Part shown: in pieces, positions 39,180-50,067 of the stretch
Layout of the letters: each line of letters opens with the position of its first letter
Position numbering within the stretch: the stretch's first letter is position 1
Assembly (NCBI GenBank): GCA_030267565.1
Contig: BRXU01000021.1
Span: forward strand, 545,501 to 609,500
DNA: 64,000 nt
Direction of reading: 5' to 3'
Source of the DNA: Pleodorina starrii
Lineage: Eukaryota; Chlorophyta; Chlorophyceae; Chlamydomonadales; Volvocaceae
Translations under genes and position numbers: made by a program
Notes under the pieces: model-generated
What the model saw: the letters and a program-made list of their open reading frames with translations, nothing else
The model's database searches: none
Told to the model about the DNA's origin: nothing

Positions 39180-40191
39180 TTTTTTTTCCTGCGAGGGACA
39201 TTACAAGGACTGGGAAAGCGAAGCCCAACGGGCAAGCCGAGCAAGACCGGCAAGCCACAACAACCTGGCAAGAAGCCCAAGAAACCACTGCAAGGAGCCG
39301 AGGAGAGAGAAAAAGCCAAGCAACGCCTAAACTCGCAGACAGGACAGGGACAGGGACGGGGGCAGCAAGAGGCCAGGAGCCACTGCTGCACGGGTGGCAC
39401 ACACGGCCACCCCTTCCTCCAAGACACCGAGGAGGGAAACGAAACCAACACCAGGGCCCAACACCAGGGCCAAACCCCAGGGCCCAACACCAGGGCCAAC
39501 ACCACGGCCCAACACCAGGGCCAAACCCACAGCCCAACACCAGGGCCCAAAACCAGAGCCAACACCACGGCCCAACACCAGGGCAAAATCCACGGCCCAA
39601 CACCCGGGCCAGCACCACGGACCAACAACAGGGCCCGTCACCGGGGACAAACCCCAGGGCCGGGCAAAGGCCCCAACAGCGACCACAGCGACAACACAAC
39701 CACAACCAGCACAACCTCAACAGCCAAGGGGCGAACCCTACACCCAGGGCGACAGCAACAGGAACGGCAAACAAAACCGGGCAACCGCCACAGCGAACCA
39801 GGGCGGACAAGCCCCCCCCGCCGGGGAGCACCAGAGGAAACAGGAAAACCACAGCACGCCCGAAGAGAACCCCGCACCACCTAAACCGCCTCCCAGAGCC
39901 ACAAAAGCCGCAGGAACGGCGCCACACGAAGCGCACCAGAGACAAACAACAACCGACCCCACCCTGGGGGCGTCCCCGCAAGACAGCAGGCCCCAAGACA
40001 CACCTCCCTCCCAAGACACCCCACACCGCAGGAACCGCACTCCCGCGGCCCCCCGGCTCCCAAGAACCCACACGGGCGCAGCAGGGGCAGCACCGCCTGG
40101 CTGGAAGCCAGGGCACAAGAGCACCGGCGACAAGACTCCCGCGGACCCCACCCTGCCTGGGGGCGTCCCCTCCAGACAGCGACCCCCGAAC
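39180..40191 (-). mobile_element. LINE family A, 5'-truncated 3' UTR copy (subfamily 2)
   Basis: It begins with T8 (poly(A) on the minus strand) followed by CCTGCGAGGGACATT, and ends at ACCCCCGAAC/ATTTACAGG. Only 3' UTR is present. It differs from subfamily 1 by diagnostic words such as CAGGGCCGGGCAAAGG (instead of CAGGGATGGGCAAAGG) and GGAACGGCAAAC (instead of GGAACAACAAAC). Confidence 0.85.
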
Positions 40192-40599
40192 ATTTACAGG
40201 TTCCCATATGAGGTCCAGCCAGTTCATTGACCACATGCACCGAAGGTGCCTGCACTAGCTGCAGTATGCTGATGTTGTTGATAAAAGTTTTGGATAGAGG
40301 TTTTGGTATCTGGACTTCGTGCGAGACAGAACCTGCAATCCACACTTACAAGCTCACCAGTCAGTGACCATTACCCGGGGTGTGATGAGAACGGAGGGTG
40401 CCCACCCCTGTCCCTGTCCCGTCCGGAGGTTTACAAGACTCATCATACAGTCATCAGCACCATCCAGCTGGCCCTTGGAGTCGCCCAGAAGCCTGGCACG
40501 CTAGCTACTCAGCAGAAGTGGCAGCATCAGTGGAGCCGCCAGACAACGTGTGTGTCCCATGTCCCGAGTCGGGGTTCCTCCGGAATTAAGAAAAAAAAA
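40192..40599 (+). mobile_element. 3' end of a second LINE-like family (B)
   Basis: A 400-bp segment of different composition ends CCGAGTCGGGGTTCCTCCGG, AATTAAG, then A9 (40591-40599). The same 3'-terminal 19-20 nt, directly followed by poly(A), is inserted at 55652-55684 in the opposite orientation. This shows that these bases are the mobile 3' end of a retrotransposed RNA. No coding part was recognised. Confidence 0.6.
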
Positions 40600-40945
40600 G
40601 CTGACCTGTCACTGCTGTGTACTGCTGGCTGCGGCGACCCCCATGCATCCCCATGCACCCAAGGCAACCCTAAGGAACCCCGGGCAGCCCTGTGTAACCC
40701 CCATGCACCTACAGGCACCCACAGGCACCCCCAAGCACCCCCAGGCACCCCATGTATCCTCAGGCACACCCAGACACCAACAGACACCCTGAACGCCCCC
40801 CTAGGCACTCCTGGGAACCCCCAGGCACCCCCAGGCAGTCCCAGGCAGCCTCATGCGGCCCCATGCATCCTCGGGCAGCCCCAGGCACCCCCATGCATCC
40901 CCGGGCACCCCAAGGCAACCCCAAGCACCCCAAGGCATCCGGTCC
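40600..40945 (+). repeat. Degenerate CCCCAGGCA minisatellite
   Basis: About 9-10-bp units of the type CCCCAGGCAC/CCCCATGCAT are tandemly repeated with many substitutions, from CCCCCATGCATCC near 40636 to CCAAGGCATCC at about 40939. The frames across it are compositional. Confidence 0.8.
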
Positions 40946-41040
40946 CTCCGATGGTAATCCGGGCCCTTTGAAGGCCTCACGGATCCCCCGAACTGCTTCC
41001 GGGCCCCCCGAGGGCCTGCCGGGCCTTCTGGAGTCGACCC
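40946..41040 (+). repeat. Short copy of the CCTTCCGG-type satellite
   Basis: TCCCTCCGATGGTAATCCGG and following bases match the array at 49633-50067 closely (TCCCTCCGACGGTAATCCGG). This is a dispersed copy of the same satellite, joined to LINE 3' UTR at GTCGACCCC. Confidence 0.75.
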
Positions 41041-44000
41041 CACCCTGGTGTTGGGCCGTGGTGTTGGCCCTGGTGTTGGGCCCTGGGGTTTGGCCCTGGT
41101 GTTGGGCCCTGGTGTTGGTTTCGTTTCCCTCCTCGGTGTCTTGGAGGAAGGGGTGGCCGTGTGTGCCGCCCGTGCAGCAGTGGCTCCTGGCCTCTTGCTG
41201 CCCCCGTCCCTGTCCCTGTCCTGTCTGCGAGTTTAGGCGTTGCTTGGCTTTTTCTCTCTCCTCGGCTCCTTGCGGTGGTTTTTTGGGCTTCTTGCCAGGT
41301 TGTTGTGGCTTGCCGTTCTTGCTCGGCTTGTCCGTTGGCCTTCGCTTTCCCAGTCCTTGTAACGTCCCTCGCAGAAATAAAAACACCAGGGCCAACCCCA
41401 CAGCCCAACACCAGGGCCAACCCCACAGCCCAACACCAGGGCCCAACACCAGGGCCCAAAACCAGAGCCAACACCACGACCCAACACCAGGGCAAAAACC
41501 ACGGCCCAACACCCGGGCCAGCACCACTGACCAACAACAGGGCCCGTCACCGAGGACAAACCCCAGGGCCGGGCAAAGGCCCCAACAGCGACCACAGCGA
41601 CAACACAACCACAACCTGCACAACCGCAACAACCAAGGGGCGAACCCTACACCCAGGGCGACAGCAACAGGAACGGCAAACAAAACCGGGCAACCGCCAC
41701 AGCGAACCATGGCGGACAAGCCCCTCCCCACCGGGGAGCACCAGAGGAAACAGGAAAGCCACAGCACGCCCGAAGAGAACCCCGCACCACCTAAACCGCC
41801 TCCCAGAGCCACAAAAGCCGCAGGAACGGCGCCACACGAAGCGCACCAGAGACAAACAACAACCGACCCCACCCTGGGGGCGTCCCCGCAAGACAGCAGG
41901 CCCCAAGACACACCTCCCTCCCAAGACACCCCGCACCACAGGAAACGCACTCCCGCGGCCCCCCGGCTCCCAAGAACCCCCACGGGCGCAGCAGGGGGCA
42001 GCACCGCCTGGCTGGAAGCCAGGGCACAAGCGTGCCGGCGACAAGACTCCCGCAGACCCCACCCTGGGGGCGTCCCCTCCAGACAGCGACCCCCGAACCG
42101 CACCTGCCTCCCACGGCAGCCTGCACCACACCAGCCCTGCACCGAAGCCCCCCCGCCCCTCCCCAGACCCCCTCCGAAACCCTCCCCAGTCCCCCCCGCG
42201 CCGCGCGCACCCCGCTCCCAAGACCCCCCGTCCCCCAAAAACCCCCTCCAGGCCGCAGGGAGAGCACGGGCGGCACGGGCTGCCGTGTGTGCCGCCCGTG
42301 CAGCAGTGGCTCCTGGCCTCTTGCTGCCCCCGTCCCTGTCCCTGTCCTGTCTGCGAGTTTAGGCGTTGCTTGGCTTTTTCTCTCTCCTCGGCTCCTTGCG
42401 GTGGTTTTTTGGGCTTCTTGCCAGGTTGTTGTGGCTTGCCGTTCTTGCTCGGCTTGTCCGTTGGCCTTCGCTTTCCCAGTCCTTGTAACGTCCCTCGCAG
42501 AAAAAAAACACCAGGGCCAACCCCACAGCCCAACACCAGGGCCAACCCCACAGCCCAACACCAGGGCCCAACACCAGGGCCCAAAACCAGAGCCAACACC
42601 ACGACCCAACACCAGGGCAAAAACCACGGCCCAACACCCGGGCCAGCACCACTGACCAACAACAGGGCCCGTCACCGAGGACAAACCCCAGGGCCGGGCA
42701 AAGGCCCCAACAGCGACCACAGCGACAACACAACCACAACCTGCACAACCGCAACAACCAAGGGGCGAACCCTACACCCAGGGCGACAGCAACAGGAACG
42801 GCAAACAAAACCGGGCAACCGCCACAGCGAACCATGGCGGACAAGCCCCTCCCCACCGGGGAGCACCAGAGGAAACAGGAAAGCCACAGCACGCCCGAAG
42901 AGAACCCCGCACCACCTAAACCGCCTCCCAGAGCCACAAAAGCCGCAGGAACGGCGCCACACGAAGCGCACCAGAGACAAACAACAACCGACCCCACCCT
43001 GGGGGCGTCCCCGCAAGACAGCAGGCCCCAAGACACACCTCCCTCCCAAGACACCCCGCACCACAGGAAACGCACTCCCGCGGCCCCCCGGCTCCCAAGA
43101 ACCCCCACGGGCGCAGCAGGGGGCAGCACCGCCTGGCTGGAAGCCAGGGCACAAGCGTGCCGGCGACAAGACTCCCGCAGACCCCACCCTGGGGGCGTCC
43201 CCTCCAGACAGCGACCCCCGAACCGCACCTGCCTCCCACGGCAGCCTGCACCACACCAGCCCTGCACCGAAGCCCCCCCGCCCCTCCCCAGACCCCCTCC
43301 GAAACCCTCCCCAGTCCCCCCCGCGCCGCGCGCACCCCGCTCCCAAGACCCCCCGTCCCCCAAAAACCCCCTCCAGGCCGCAGGGAGAGCACGGGCGGCA
43401 CGGGCTGCCGTGTGTGCCGCCCGTGCAGCAGTGGCTCCTGGCCTCTTGCTGCCCCCGTCCCTGTCCCTGTCCTGTCTGCGAGTTTAGGCGTTGCTTGGCT
43501 TTTTCTCTCTCCTCGGCTCCTTGCGGTGGTTTTTTGGGCTTCTTGCCAGGTTGTTGTGGCTTGCCGTTCTTGCTCGGCTTGTCCGTTGGCCTTCGCTTTC
43601 CCAGTCCTTGTAACGTCCCTCGCAGAAAAAAAAACACCAGGGCCAACCCCACAGCCCAACACCAGGGCCAACCCCACAGCCCAACACCAGGGCCCAACAC
43701 CAGGGCCCAAAACCAGAGCCAACACCACGACCCAACACCAGGGCAAAAACCACGGCCCAACACCCGGGCCAGCACCACTGACCAACAACAGGGCCCGTCA
43801 CCGAGGACAAACCCCAGGGCCGGGCAAAGGCCCCAACAGCGACCACAGCGACAACACAACCACAACCTGCACAACCGCAACAACCAAGGGGCGAACCCTA
43901 CACCCAGGGCGACAGCAACAGGAACGGCAAACAAAACCGGGCAACCGCCACAGCGAACCATGGCGGACAAGCCCCTCCCCACCGGGGAGCACCAGAGGAA

Positions 44001-44423
44001 ACAGGAAAGCCACAGCACGCCCGAAGAGAACCCCGCACCACCTAAACCGCCTCCCAGAGCCACAAAAGCCGCAGGAACGGCGCCACACGAAGCGCACCAG
44101 AGACAAACAACAACCGACCCCACCCTGGGGGCGTCCCCGCAAGACAGCAGGCCCCAAGACACACCTCCCTCCCAAGACACCCCGCACCACAGGAAACGCA
44201 CTCCCGCGGCCCCCCGGCTCCCAAGAACCCCCACGGGCGCAGCAGGGGGCAGCACCGCCTGGCTGGAAGCCAGGGCACAAGCGTGCCGGCGACAAGACTC
44301 CCGCAGACCCCACCCTGGGGGCGTCCCCTCCAGACAGCGACCCCCGAACCGCACCTGCCTCCCACGGCAGCCTGCACCACACCAGCCCTGCACCGAAGCC
44401 CCCCCGCCCCTCCCCAGACCCCC
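41041..44423. mobile_element. Tandem array (about 1125-bp period) of opposed LINE A 3' ends
   Basis: A sense 3'-terminal fragment with TGTAACGTCCCTCGCAG and an A-rich tail (41041-41384) abuts an antisense 3' UTR fragment. The antisense-plus-sense composite then repeats: the GCAG(A)n marks lie at 41371, 42497 and 43622, spacing 1126 and 1125 bp. The third unit is broken at 44423 by another insertion. Units are nearly identical, so the amplification is recent. The long frames through it (1175 and 704 codons) follow from the repeat period being divisible by three. Confidence 0.85.
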
Positions 44424-44679
44424 TTTTTTTTCTGCGAGGGACGTTACAAGGACTGGGAAAGCGAAGCCCAACGGGCAAGCCGAGCAAGACCGGCAAGCCG
44501 CAACAGCCTGGCAAGAAGCCCAAAAAACCACCGCAAGGAGCCAAGGAGAGAGAAAAAGCCAAGCAACGCCTAAACTCGCAGACAGGACAGGGACAGGGAC
44601 GGGGGCAGCAAGGGGCCAGGAGCCACTGCTGCACGGGCGGCACACACGGCCACCCCTACCTCCAAGACACCGAGGAGGG

Positions 44680-45004
44680 TCTGCGTAGCTCAATTGGTAG
44701 AGCACTCGCTTGTCAATTCGATGGTCATGGGTTCGATCCCATACTTGGTCGAATTGGTAATGGGTAGATGTGGGTTCGAATCCCACCGCTGGCCCCTGGC
44801 ACTAGCCAGGGTAAAATAACGGTGAGTCCGGCCCGCAAAACTCCGGATCGTGCAGGGGCGCTCGAGAAAATGTCCCAGATCAATCAGTCCGCCCGTCAGG
44901 TCTGATTCACCCTGGTGATCGCGCCGAACGGAGAAGAAATTACTCCCTAGGCCCGGTCCCCTTAACACACGCGAGAGTCTGTCTCCGCGTAAAATTAATT
45001 AATT
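44680..45004 (+). mobile_element. SINE with double tRNA-like head, 16-bp target-site duplication
   Basis: A 325-bp element is flanked by AAGACACCGAGGAGGG (44664-44679 and 45005-45020). A perfect A box TAGCTCAATTGG lies at 44686-44697. A first B box GGTTCGATCCC lies at 44730-44740 and a second, GGTTCGAATCC, at 44773-44783, with its own GTGGG/CCCAC stem. The 3' part holds CCCCTTAACACACGC and ends AATTAATTAATT. The first 75 nt resemble a tRNA with a possible GTC anticodon, but the acceptor arms do not pair, so it is not annotated as a tRNA gene. Confidence 0.92.
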
Positions 45005-45373
45005 AAGACACCGAGGAGGGAACTGAAACCAACACCAGGGCCCAACACCAGGGCCAAACCCCAGGGCCCAACACCAGGGCCAACACCACGGCCCAACACC
45101 AGGGACAACCCCACAGCCCAACACCAGGGCCCAAAACCAGAGCCAACACCACGGCCCAACACCAGGGCCAAAACCACGGCCCAACACCCGGGCCAGCACC
45201 ACGGACCAACAACAGGGCCCGTCACCGGAGACAAGCCCCAGGGATGGGCAAAGGCCCCAACAGCGACCACAGCGACAACACAACCACAACCTGCACAACC
45301 TCAACAGCCAAGGGGCGAACCCTACACCCTGGGCGACAGCAACAGGAACAACAAACAAAACCGGGCAACCGCC

Positions 45374-45384
45374 CCAAAAAAAAA
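45374..45384 (+). mobile_element. Near-pure poly(A) insertion with 7-bp duplication
   Basis: The other subfamily-1 copies read GGGCAACCGCCGCAGCG. Here it is GGGCAACCGCC-CC-A9-AACCGCCGCAGCG. The 7-bp AACCGCC (45367-45373 and 45385-45391) is duplicated around CCAAAAAAAAA, as expected of target-primed reverse transcription that stopped after the tail. Confidence 0.75.
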
Positions 45385-45620
45385 AACCGCCGCAGCGAAC
45401 CAGGGCAAAACGAGCCCCCCCCCACCGGGGAGCACCAGAGAAAACAGAAAACCCACAGCACGCCCGAAGAGAACCCCGCACCACCGAAACCGCCTCCCAG
45501 AGCCACAAAAGCCGCAGGGACGGTGCCACACAAGCGCACCGGAGACAAACAACAACCGACCCCACCCTGGGGGCGTCCCCGCAAGACAGCAGGCCCGAAG
45601 ACACACCTCCCTCCCAAGAC

Positions 45621-46536
45621 GAGAGTTCTTGGGGTTCTTGGGAGCCGGGGGGACGTGGGAGTGAGGTTCCTGCGGTGCGGGGTGTCTTGGGAGGGAGGTG
45701 TGTCTTCGGGCCTGCTGTCTTGCGGGGACGCCCCCAGGGTGGGGTCGGTTGTTGTTTGTCTCCGGTGCGCTTGTGTGGCACCGTCCCTGCGGCTTTTGTG
45801 GCTCTGGGAGGCGGTTTCGGTGGTGCGGGGTTCTCTTCGGGCGTGCTGTGGGTTTTCTGTTTTCTCTGGTGCTCCCCGGTGGGGGGGGGCTCGTTTTGCC
45901 CTGGTTCGCTGCGGCGGTTGCCCGGTTTTGTTTGTTGTTCCTGTTGCTGTCGCCCAGGGTGTAGGGTTCGCCCCTTGGCTGTTGAGGTTGTGCAGGTTGT
46001 GGTTGTGTTGTCGCTGTGGTCGCTGTTGGGGCCTTTGCCCATCCCTGGGGCTTGTCTCCGGTGACGGGCCCTGTTGTTGGTCCGTGGTGCTGGCCCGGGT
46101 GTTGGGCCGTGGTTTTGGCCCTGGTGTTGGGCCGTGGTGTTGGCTCTGGTTTTGAGCCCTGGTGTTGGGCCCTGGTGTTGGGCTGTGGGGTTGGCCCTGG
46201 TGTTGGGCCGTGGTGTTGGCCCTGGTGTTGGGCCCTGGGGTTTGGCCCTGGTGTTGGGCCCTGGTGTTGGTTTCGGTTCCCTCCTCGGTGTCTTGGAGGA
46301 AGGGGCGGCCGTGTGTGCCGCCCGTGCAGCAGTGGCTCCTGGCCTCTTGCTGCCCCCGTCCCTGTCCCTGTCCTGTCTGCGAGTTTAGGCGTTGCTTGGC
46401 TTTTTCCCTCTCCTCGGCTCCTTGCAGTGGTTTCTTGGGCTTCTTGCCAGGTTGTTGTGGCTTGCCGGTCTTGCTCGGCTTGCCCGTTGGGCTTCGCTTT
46501 CCCAGTCCTTGTAACGTCCCTCGCAGAAAAAAAAAA
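45621..46536 (+). mobile_element. LINE A 3' UTR, sense copy, forming an inverted repeat with 45005-45620
   Basis: From about 45628 it is the reverse complement of the preceding copy (GGGGTTCTTGGGAGCCGG onward). It runs through the GGTGTTGGGCCCTGG minisatellite, the ORF-free tail, TTGTAACGTCCCTCGCAG and A10 (46527-46536). Confidence 0.85.
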
Positions 46537-46802
46537 GTTCCCTCCTCGGTGTCTTGGAGGTAGGGGTGGCCGTGTGTGCCGCCCGTGCAGCAGTGGCTCC
46601 TGGCCCCTTGCTGCCCCCGTCCCTGTCCCTGTCCTGTCTGCGAGTTTAGGCGTTGCTTGGTTTTTTCTCTCTCCTTGGCTCCTTGCGGTGGTTTTTTGGG
46701 CTTCTTGCCAGGCTGTTGCGGCTTGCCGGTCTTGCTCGGCTTGCCCGTTGGGCTTCGCTTTCCCAGTCCTTGTAACGTCCCTCGCAGAAAAAAAAAAAAA
46801 AA
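46537..46802 (+). mobile_element. Short LINE A 3' end (about 250 bp) with poly(A)
   Basis: It starts at GTTCCCTCCTCGGTGTCTTG directly after the preceding A10 and ends GCAG plus A15 (46788-46802). The same 24-bp start occurs at about 46279 in the previous copy. So it is either a target duplication or an independent truncation at a homologous point. Confidence 0.8.
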
Positions 46803-46960
46803 GCTCCCCCGACCCCCAAGACCCCCTCCGGCCCCACCCACAGCAAGCCCCGCACCGCACCCCCCTCCCTAGGCAACCCGCACCGCACTCCCCCCACCCT
46901 CGAGGCCCCTCGCACCCTAAGGACCTCAGACACCGAGATCCCCCACTCCCAACACCCCGC

Positions 46961-49045
46961 TCACGATGGCCCCGGCTGCCCTGTCAGCTGAGCTGCTGCC
47001 TGGCTGGGCTGGGCGCTGATTTTTTTTTTTTTTTGGGCTGGGCGCTGATGGCTGACCCGGATGGGGAGACCTGCTGTGCTGCCTGGGCGCCCCCGGCGGG
47101 TGCCTGTGGTGCTGGGACCGGGGCCACCCGGGACAGATGAACCTGCAGACGCGGGCTGCTGCCAGCCACCCGCTGCACGGAGCAGAGGACGCCTTCATGC
47201 GCCCAGGAGGCGTCGAAGGCATCCAGCCGGCCGGGCTTCAGCTGTGCTGTGATGTGGCCCCGGGGCAGCCCCGCCAGAGTGTCCTCGGAGAGCGCCGCCA
47301 TGCTGAAATGTGCCCTCATGAGACGCTGCAGCTCCCCAATGACGCAGCCCACCACCGTGGCCGACGGATGGTCATCAGGCTCCGCCCTGTGGTAGTGGCC
47401 CCAGACCGCCCACAGCCAAGTGGCTCGAAGGGCTGCCCACAGCAGCTGCAGCCCAGGGCTGGTGGGGTAGGCCGGCCACCCTCCCGGCCAGTCTCCCAGC
47501 AGCACAGCCGGCTGTCTGAAAGGCAAGTCCGCGGCCCCGGAGACTGTTGCCCACAGCTCTGCCAGCCAAACCCGAGCTGCGGTGTAAGCCCCGCACTCCA
47601 AGAAGACGTGGGTCAGGCTGGCGACATGCAGGTTGCCGTCCACCGAGCAGCTAGGAGCAGAGCAGTGGGCACGCTGCGGCTGACCTTTGGAGGCCAGGTA
47701 CACCCCGCACGGGAGCCGTCCATGGTGCAGCCGCCAGGCGAGCGCCTTGGCCCGGTTGCTTGCGGGGCAGTCCCACAGCCGCTGCCAGGCCCGCCGGCGG
47801 TCGAGGGGAGACATGCCAGCCGGGCCATCAGCTGCCGGGTCTGCCTCCGGGGCCGGCCCGGCGGGCGCCGACGGTCCGGCGGCAGCACCGGGGTCCTGCT
47901 GGTGCGGTGCCGCATGGCGGCTGCTAGGCTGGCTGACCGGGCTTGCAGCGGCCGAGGGCAGTGATGGGGGGGAGGAGCGGGGCCGCATCCAGCCGGGGCT
48001 GGGCGTGGGGTTCATGGCAAACCACCGGCTGCGGCTGGGCGCTTGCTGAGCCAGCCAGTGTTGGTGCCAGCGGGCCTCCTGTTGCTGTAGCTGGCTGTGC
48101 GGCTGCTCGGGCCACGCCGCGGGCATGAGGGGCTCCGTGTCCTGGTCCCGGCCCCAGCTGTGACCGCGGGCGGTGAGGCGGTGGCGCACCTCACTCACGG
48201 TGTAGTGGATGAGGGGCAGCGTGCCGTGGCCGTGGCTGAGGGGGTAGCACTGGACCGAGTCCCAAAGCCCCAGCAGCTGGTATTCCACTGGCCATGAGGA
48301 GGCGCGTTGGGCCGGGGGCGCCTCACTGTATCGCTGATGGTCCTCCAAGGTCCAGTGTCGGCGCGGCTTGCGGCCCAGCAGCACGCAGGCTGCAGGCCAG
48401 TCGGCGTCCCCTGCTGCTCCGGCCTGCTCGCTGTCTGGGGGCACCAAGCGGCCGTTGGGCAGGACGGCCCACAAGACTCCCGTAGGGCTGCTTACCCGGC
48501 TGCCATCGGGCGACAGGAGCCAGTCGGGCGCCGGCGGCAGTTCGGGGTCCAGGGGGTCGGCTGGCAGCAGTCTCCGCCAGTCGGCTGGGATGGCCCCAAG
48601 GACCGCCTGCATGAGGGGTTCGTGCGGGGTCATGGGCGACGCTGCACGGAGCTCGGCCAGGGTGCGGGGTCCCAGGTGGGCGGTCCCAGCCGGCGGGGTG
48701 AAGGGCTGGTCGGTGGCGGGGTCACGCAGGGCTGCATTGAAGAACAGGGGCTCATGCAGGATGGCACGCGCGTCCGTGGTCTCTGGGTAGGCCAGCCGGG
48801 TCGGGAGCGAGGAGCGGTAGGACTGCACCAGGCTGGCAATGAACGTAGGCAGGCTGGGGGGCGGTTCCGCCGTGCCATACACCCAGCCCCACCCAGTGGT
48901 CCCATCCGGCCTGTACTCGTCGAGCAGACCCCGCATGATCTGCTTCCATGGCTGCTGGCCGGGCTGAGCGAGCTGGGCGAGGGGCTTCGCATGCAGGGCG
49001 ACCATGAATGCGTCGAGGTCGAGATGGCCGACACCGCCACAGTCG
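46961..49045 (-). pseudogene. LINE ORF2 C-terminal domain with zf-RVT-like Cys/His cluster
   Basis: About 670 codons of the region after the reverse transcriptase are open. Key segment: RLHHGRLPCGVYLASKGQPQ, then CSAPSC, VDGNLHVASLTHVFLEC, i.e. C-x4-C-x6-H-x5-H-x4-C. This matches the zinc-binding C-terminus of L1-type plant/algal LINEs (zf-RVT), which binds template RNA. The reverse transcriptase itself is missing from this copy, and the last codons are displaced by the poly(A) insertion at 47020, so it is dead. Confidence 0.85.
47020..47034 (-). mobile_element. Poly(A)-only insertion with 14-bp target-site duplication
   Basis: T15 lies between two exact copies of GGGCTGGGCGCTGA (47006-47019 and 47035-47048). 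All other copies of this LINE have the 14-mer once and no T run. Nothing but the tail was inserted. Confidence 0.92.
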
Positions 49046-49632
49046 AAACCCTCCGAAACCCTCCCCAGTCCCCCCCGCGCCGCGCGCACCCCGCTCCCAA
49101 GACCCCCCGTCCCCCAAAAACCCCCTCCAGGCCGCAGGGAGAGCACCGCCGGGTCGGAGACCAGAGCACGAGATCGCCTGCGACAAGACACCCACAGACC
49201 CCACACAGGGGGCGTCCCCTCCAGACAGCGACCCGCGAACCGCACCTGCCTCCCACGGCAGCCTGCACCACACCAACCCTGCACCGAAGCTCCCCCGACC
49301 CCCAAGACCCCCTCAGGCCCCACCCACAGCAAGCCCCGCACCGCACTCCCCTCCCTAGGCAACCCGCACCGCACTCCCCCCACCCTCGAAGCCCCTCGCA
49401 CCCTAAGAACCTCAGACACCGAGACTCCCGACTCCCAACACCCCGCTCACGACGGCCCCGGCTGCCCTGTCAGCTGAGCTGCTGCCTGGCTGGGCTGGGC
49501 GCTGATGGCTGACCCGGATGGGGAGACCTGCTGTGCTGCCTGGGCGCTCCCGGTGGATGCCTGTGGAGCTGGGACCGGGGCCACCCGGGACAGATGAACC
49601 TGCAGACGCGGGCTGCTGCCAGCCACCCGCTG
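49046..49632 (-). mobile_element. LINE A fragment: 3' UTR and last ORF2 codons (antisense)
   Basis: 3' UTR from CTCCGAAACCCTCCCC onward, an ORF2 stop near 49447 and about 60 codons of ORF2 (LQVHLSRVAPVPAPQASTGS and on) up to GCCACCCGCTG at 49632, where it meets a satellite. The ORF2 tail differs from the other copies (ASTGSAQ for APAGGAQ), so it is a distinct source copy. Confidence 0.8.
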
Positions 49633-50067
49633 ATCACCTTCCAGACTTTGCAAAGGCTCCCAGCCCACAGAAAGCCTTCCGGGCTCCCCAATTGCCTTCC
49701 GGTCCCTCCGACGGTAATCCGGGCCCTTTGAAGGCCTCACGGGCCCTCCGAGCTGCTTCCGGGCCCCCCGAGGGCCTGCCGGGTCTTCTGAAGGCATTCC
49801 GGACCCCCCAAGGCGTTCTGGGGCTTTCAAACGGCCTTCCGGGCCGTCTGATCGCCTTCCAGACTTTCCAAAGGCTTCCAGCCCACAGAAAGCCTTCCGG
49901 GCTCCCCAATTGCCTTCCGGTCCCTCCGACGGTATTCCGGGCCCTTTGAAGGCCTCACGGGCCCTCCGAACTGCTTTCGGGCCCCCCGAGGGCCTGCCGG
50001 GCCTTCTGAAGGCCTTCCGGACCCCCCAAGGCGTTCTGGGGCTCTCGAAACGGCCTTCCGGGCCGTC
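49633..50067 (+). repeat. CCTTCCGG satellite, two 218-bp higher-order units
   Basis: Units of about 27 bp beginning GCCTTCCGG are arranged in two higher-order copies starting at about 49638 and 49856 (CCTTCCAGACTTT, GCCCACAGAAAGCCTTCCGG), about 95% identical by eye. A 95-bp piece of it is also present at 40946-41040. Confidence 0.85.

Larger units (their letters stand above)
44424..45620 (-). mobile_element. LINE A 3' UTR copy (subfamily 1) interrupted by a SINE
   Basis: T8 at 44424-44431 followed by CTGCGAGGGACG marks the poly(A) end. The copy runs to GAGGAGGG at 44679, is split by a SINE (44680-45004), and resumes at 45005 after a 16-bp target duplication, to about 45620. It contains a further short poly(A) insertion at 45374-45384. 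Confidence 0.85.
46803..49045 (-). mobile_element. LINE A copy with ORF2 C-terminal region (antisense)
   Basis: On the minus strand this is ORF2 from DCGGVGHLDLDAFMVALHAK through the Cys/His cluster to the stop (46961-46963), then 158 bp of 3' UTR before the poly(A) junction at 46803. The 5' end joins an older 3' UTR at 49045/49046. A poly(T)-only insertion at 47020-47034 shifts the frame 20 codons before the end. Confidence 0.88.

Noticed and set aside
41161..44688. 1175-codon plus-strand open frame (and 704- and 536-codon frames nearby)
   Set aside because: It runs through antisense and sense LINE 3' UTR pieces and poly(A) tracts. It stays open because the 1125-bp period is divisible by three and the sequence is C/A-rich and stop-poor.
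44680..44755. tRNA gene (possible GTC anticodon)
   Set aside because: A and B boxes are perfect, but the acceptor arms do not pair, a second B box follows, and the whole 325 bp is flanked by target duplications, so it is a SINE head.
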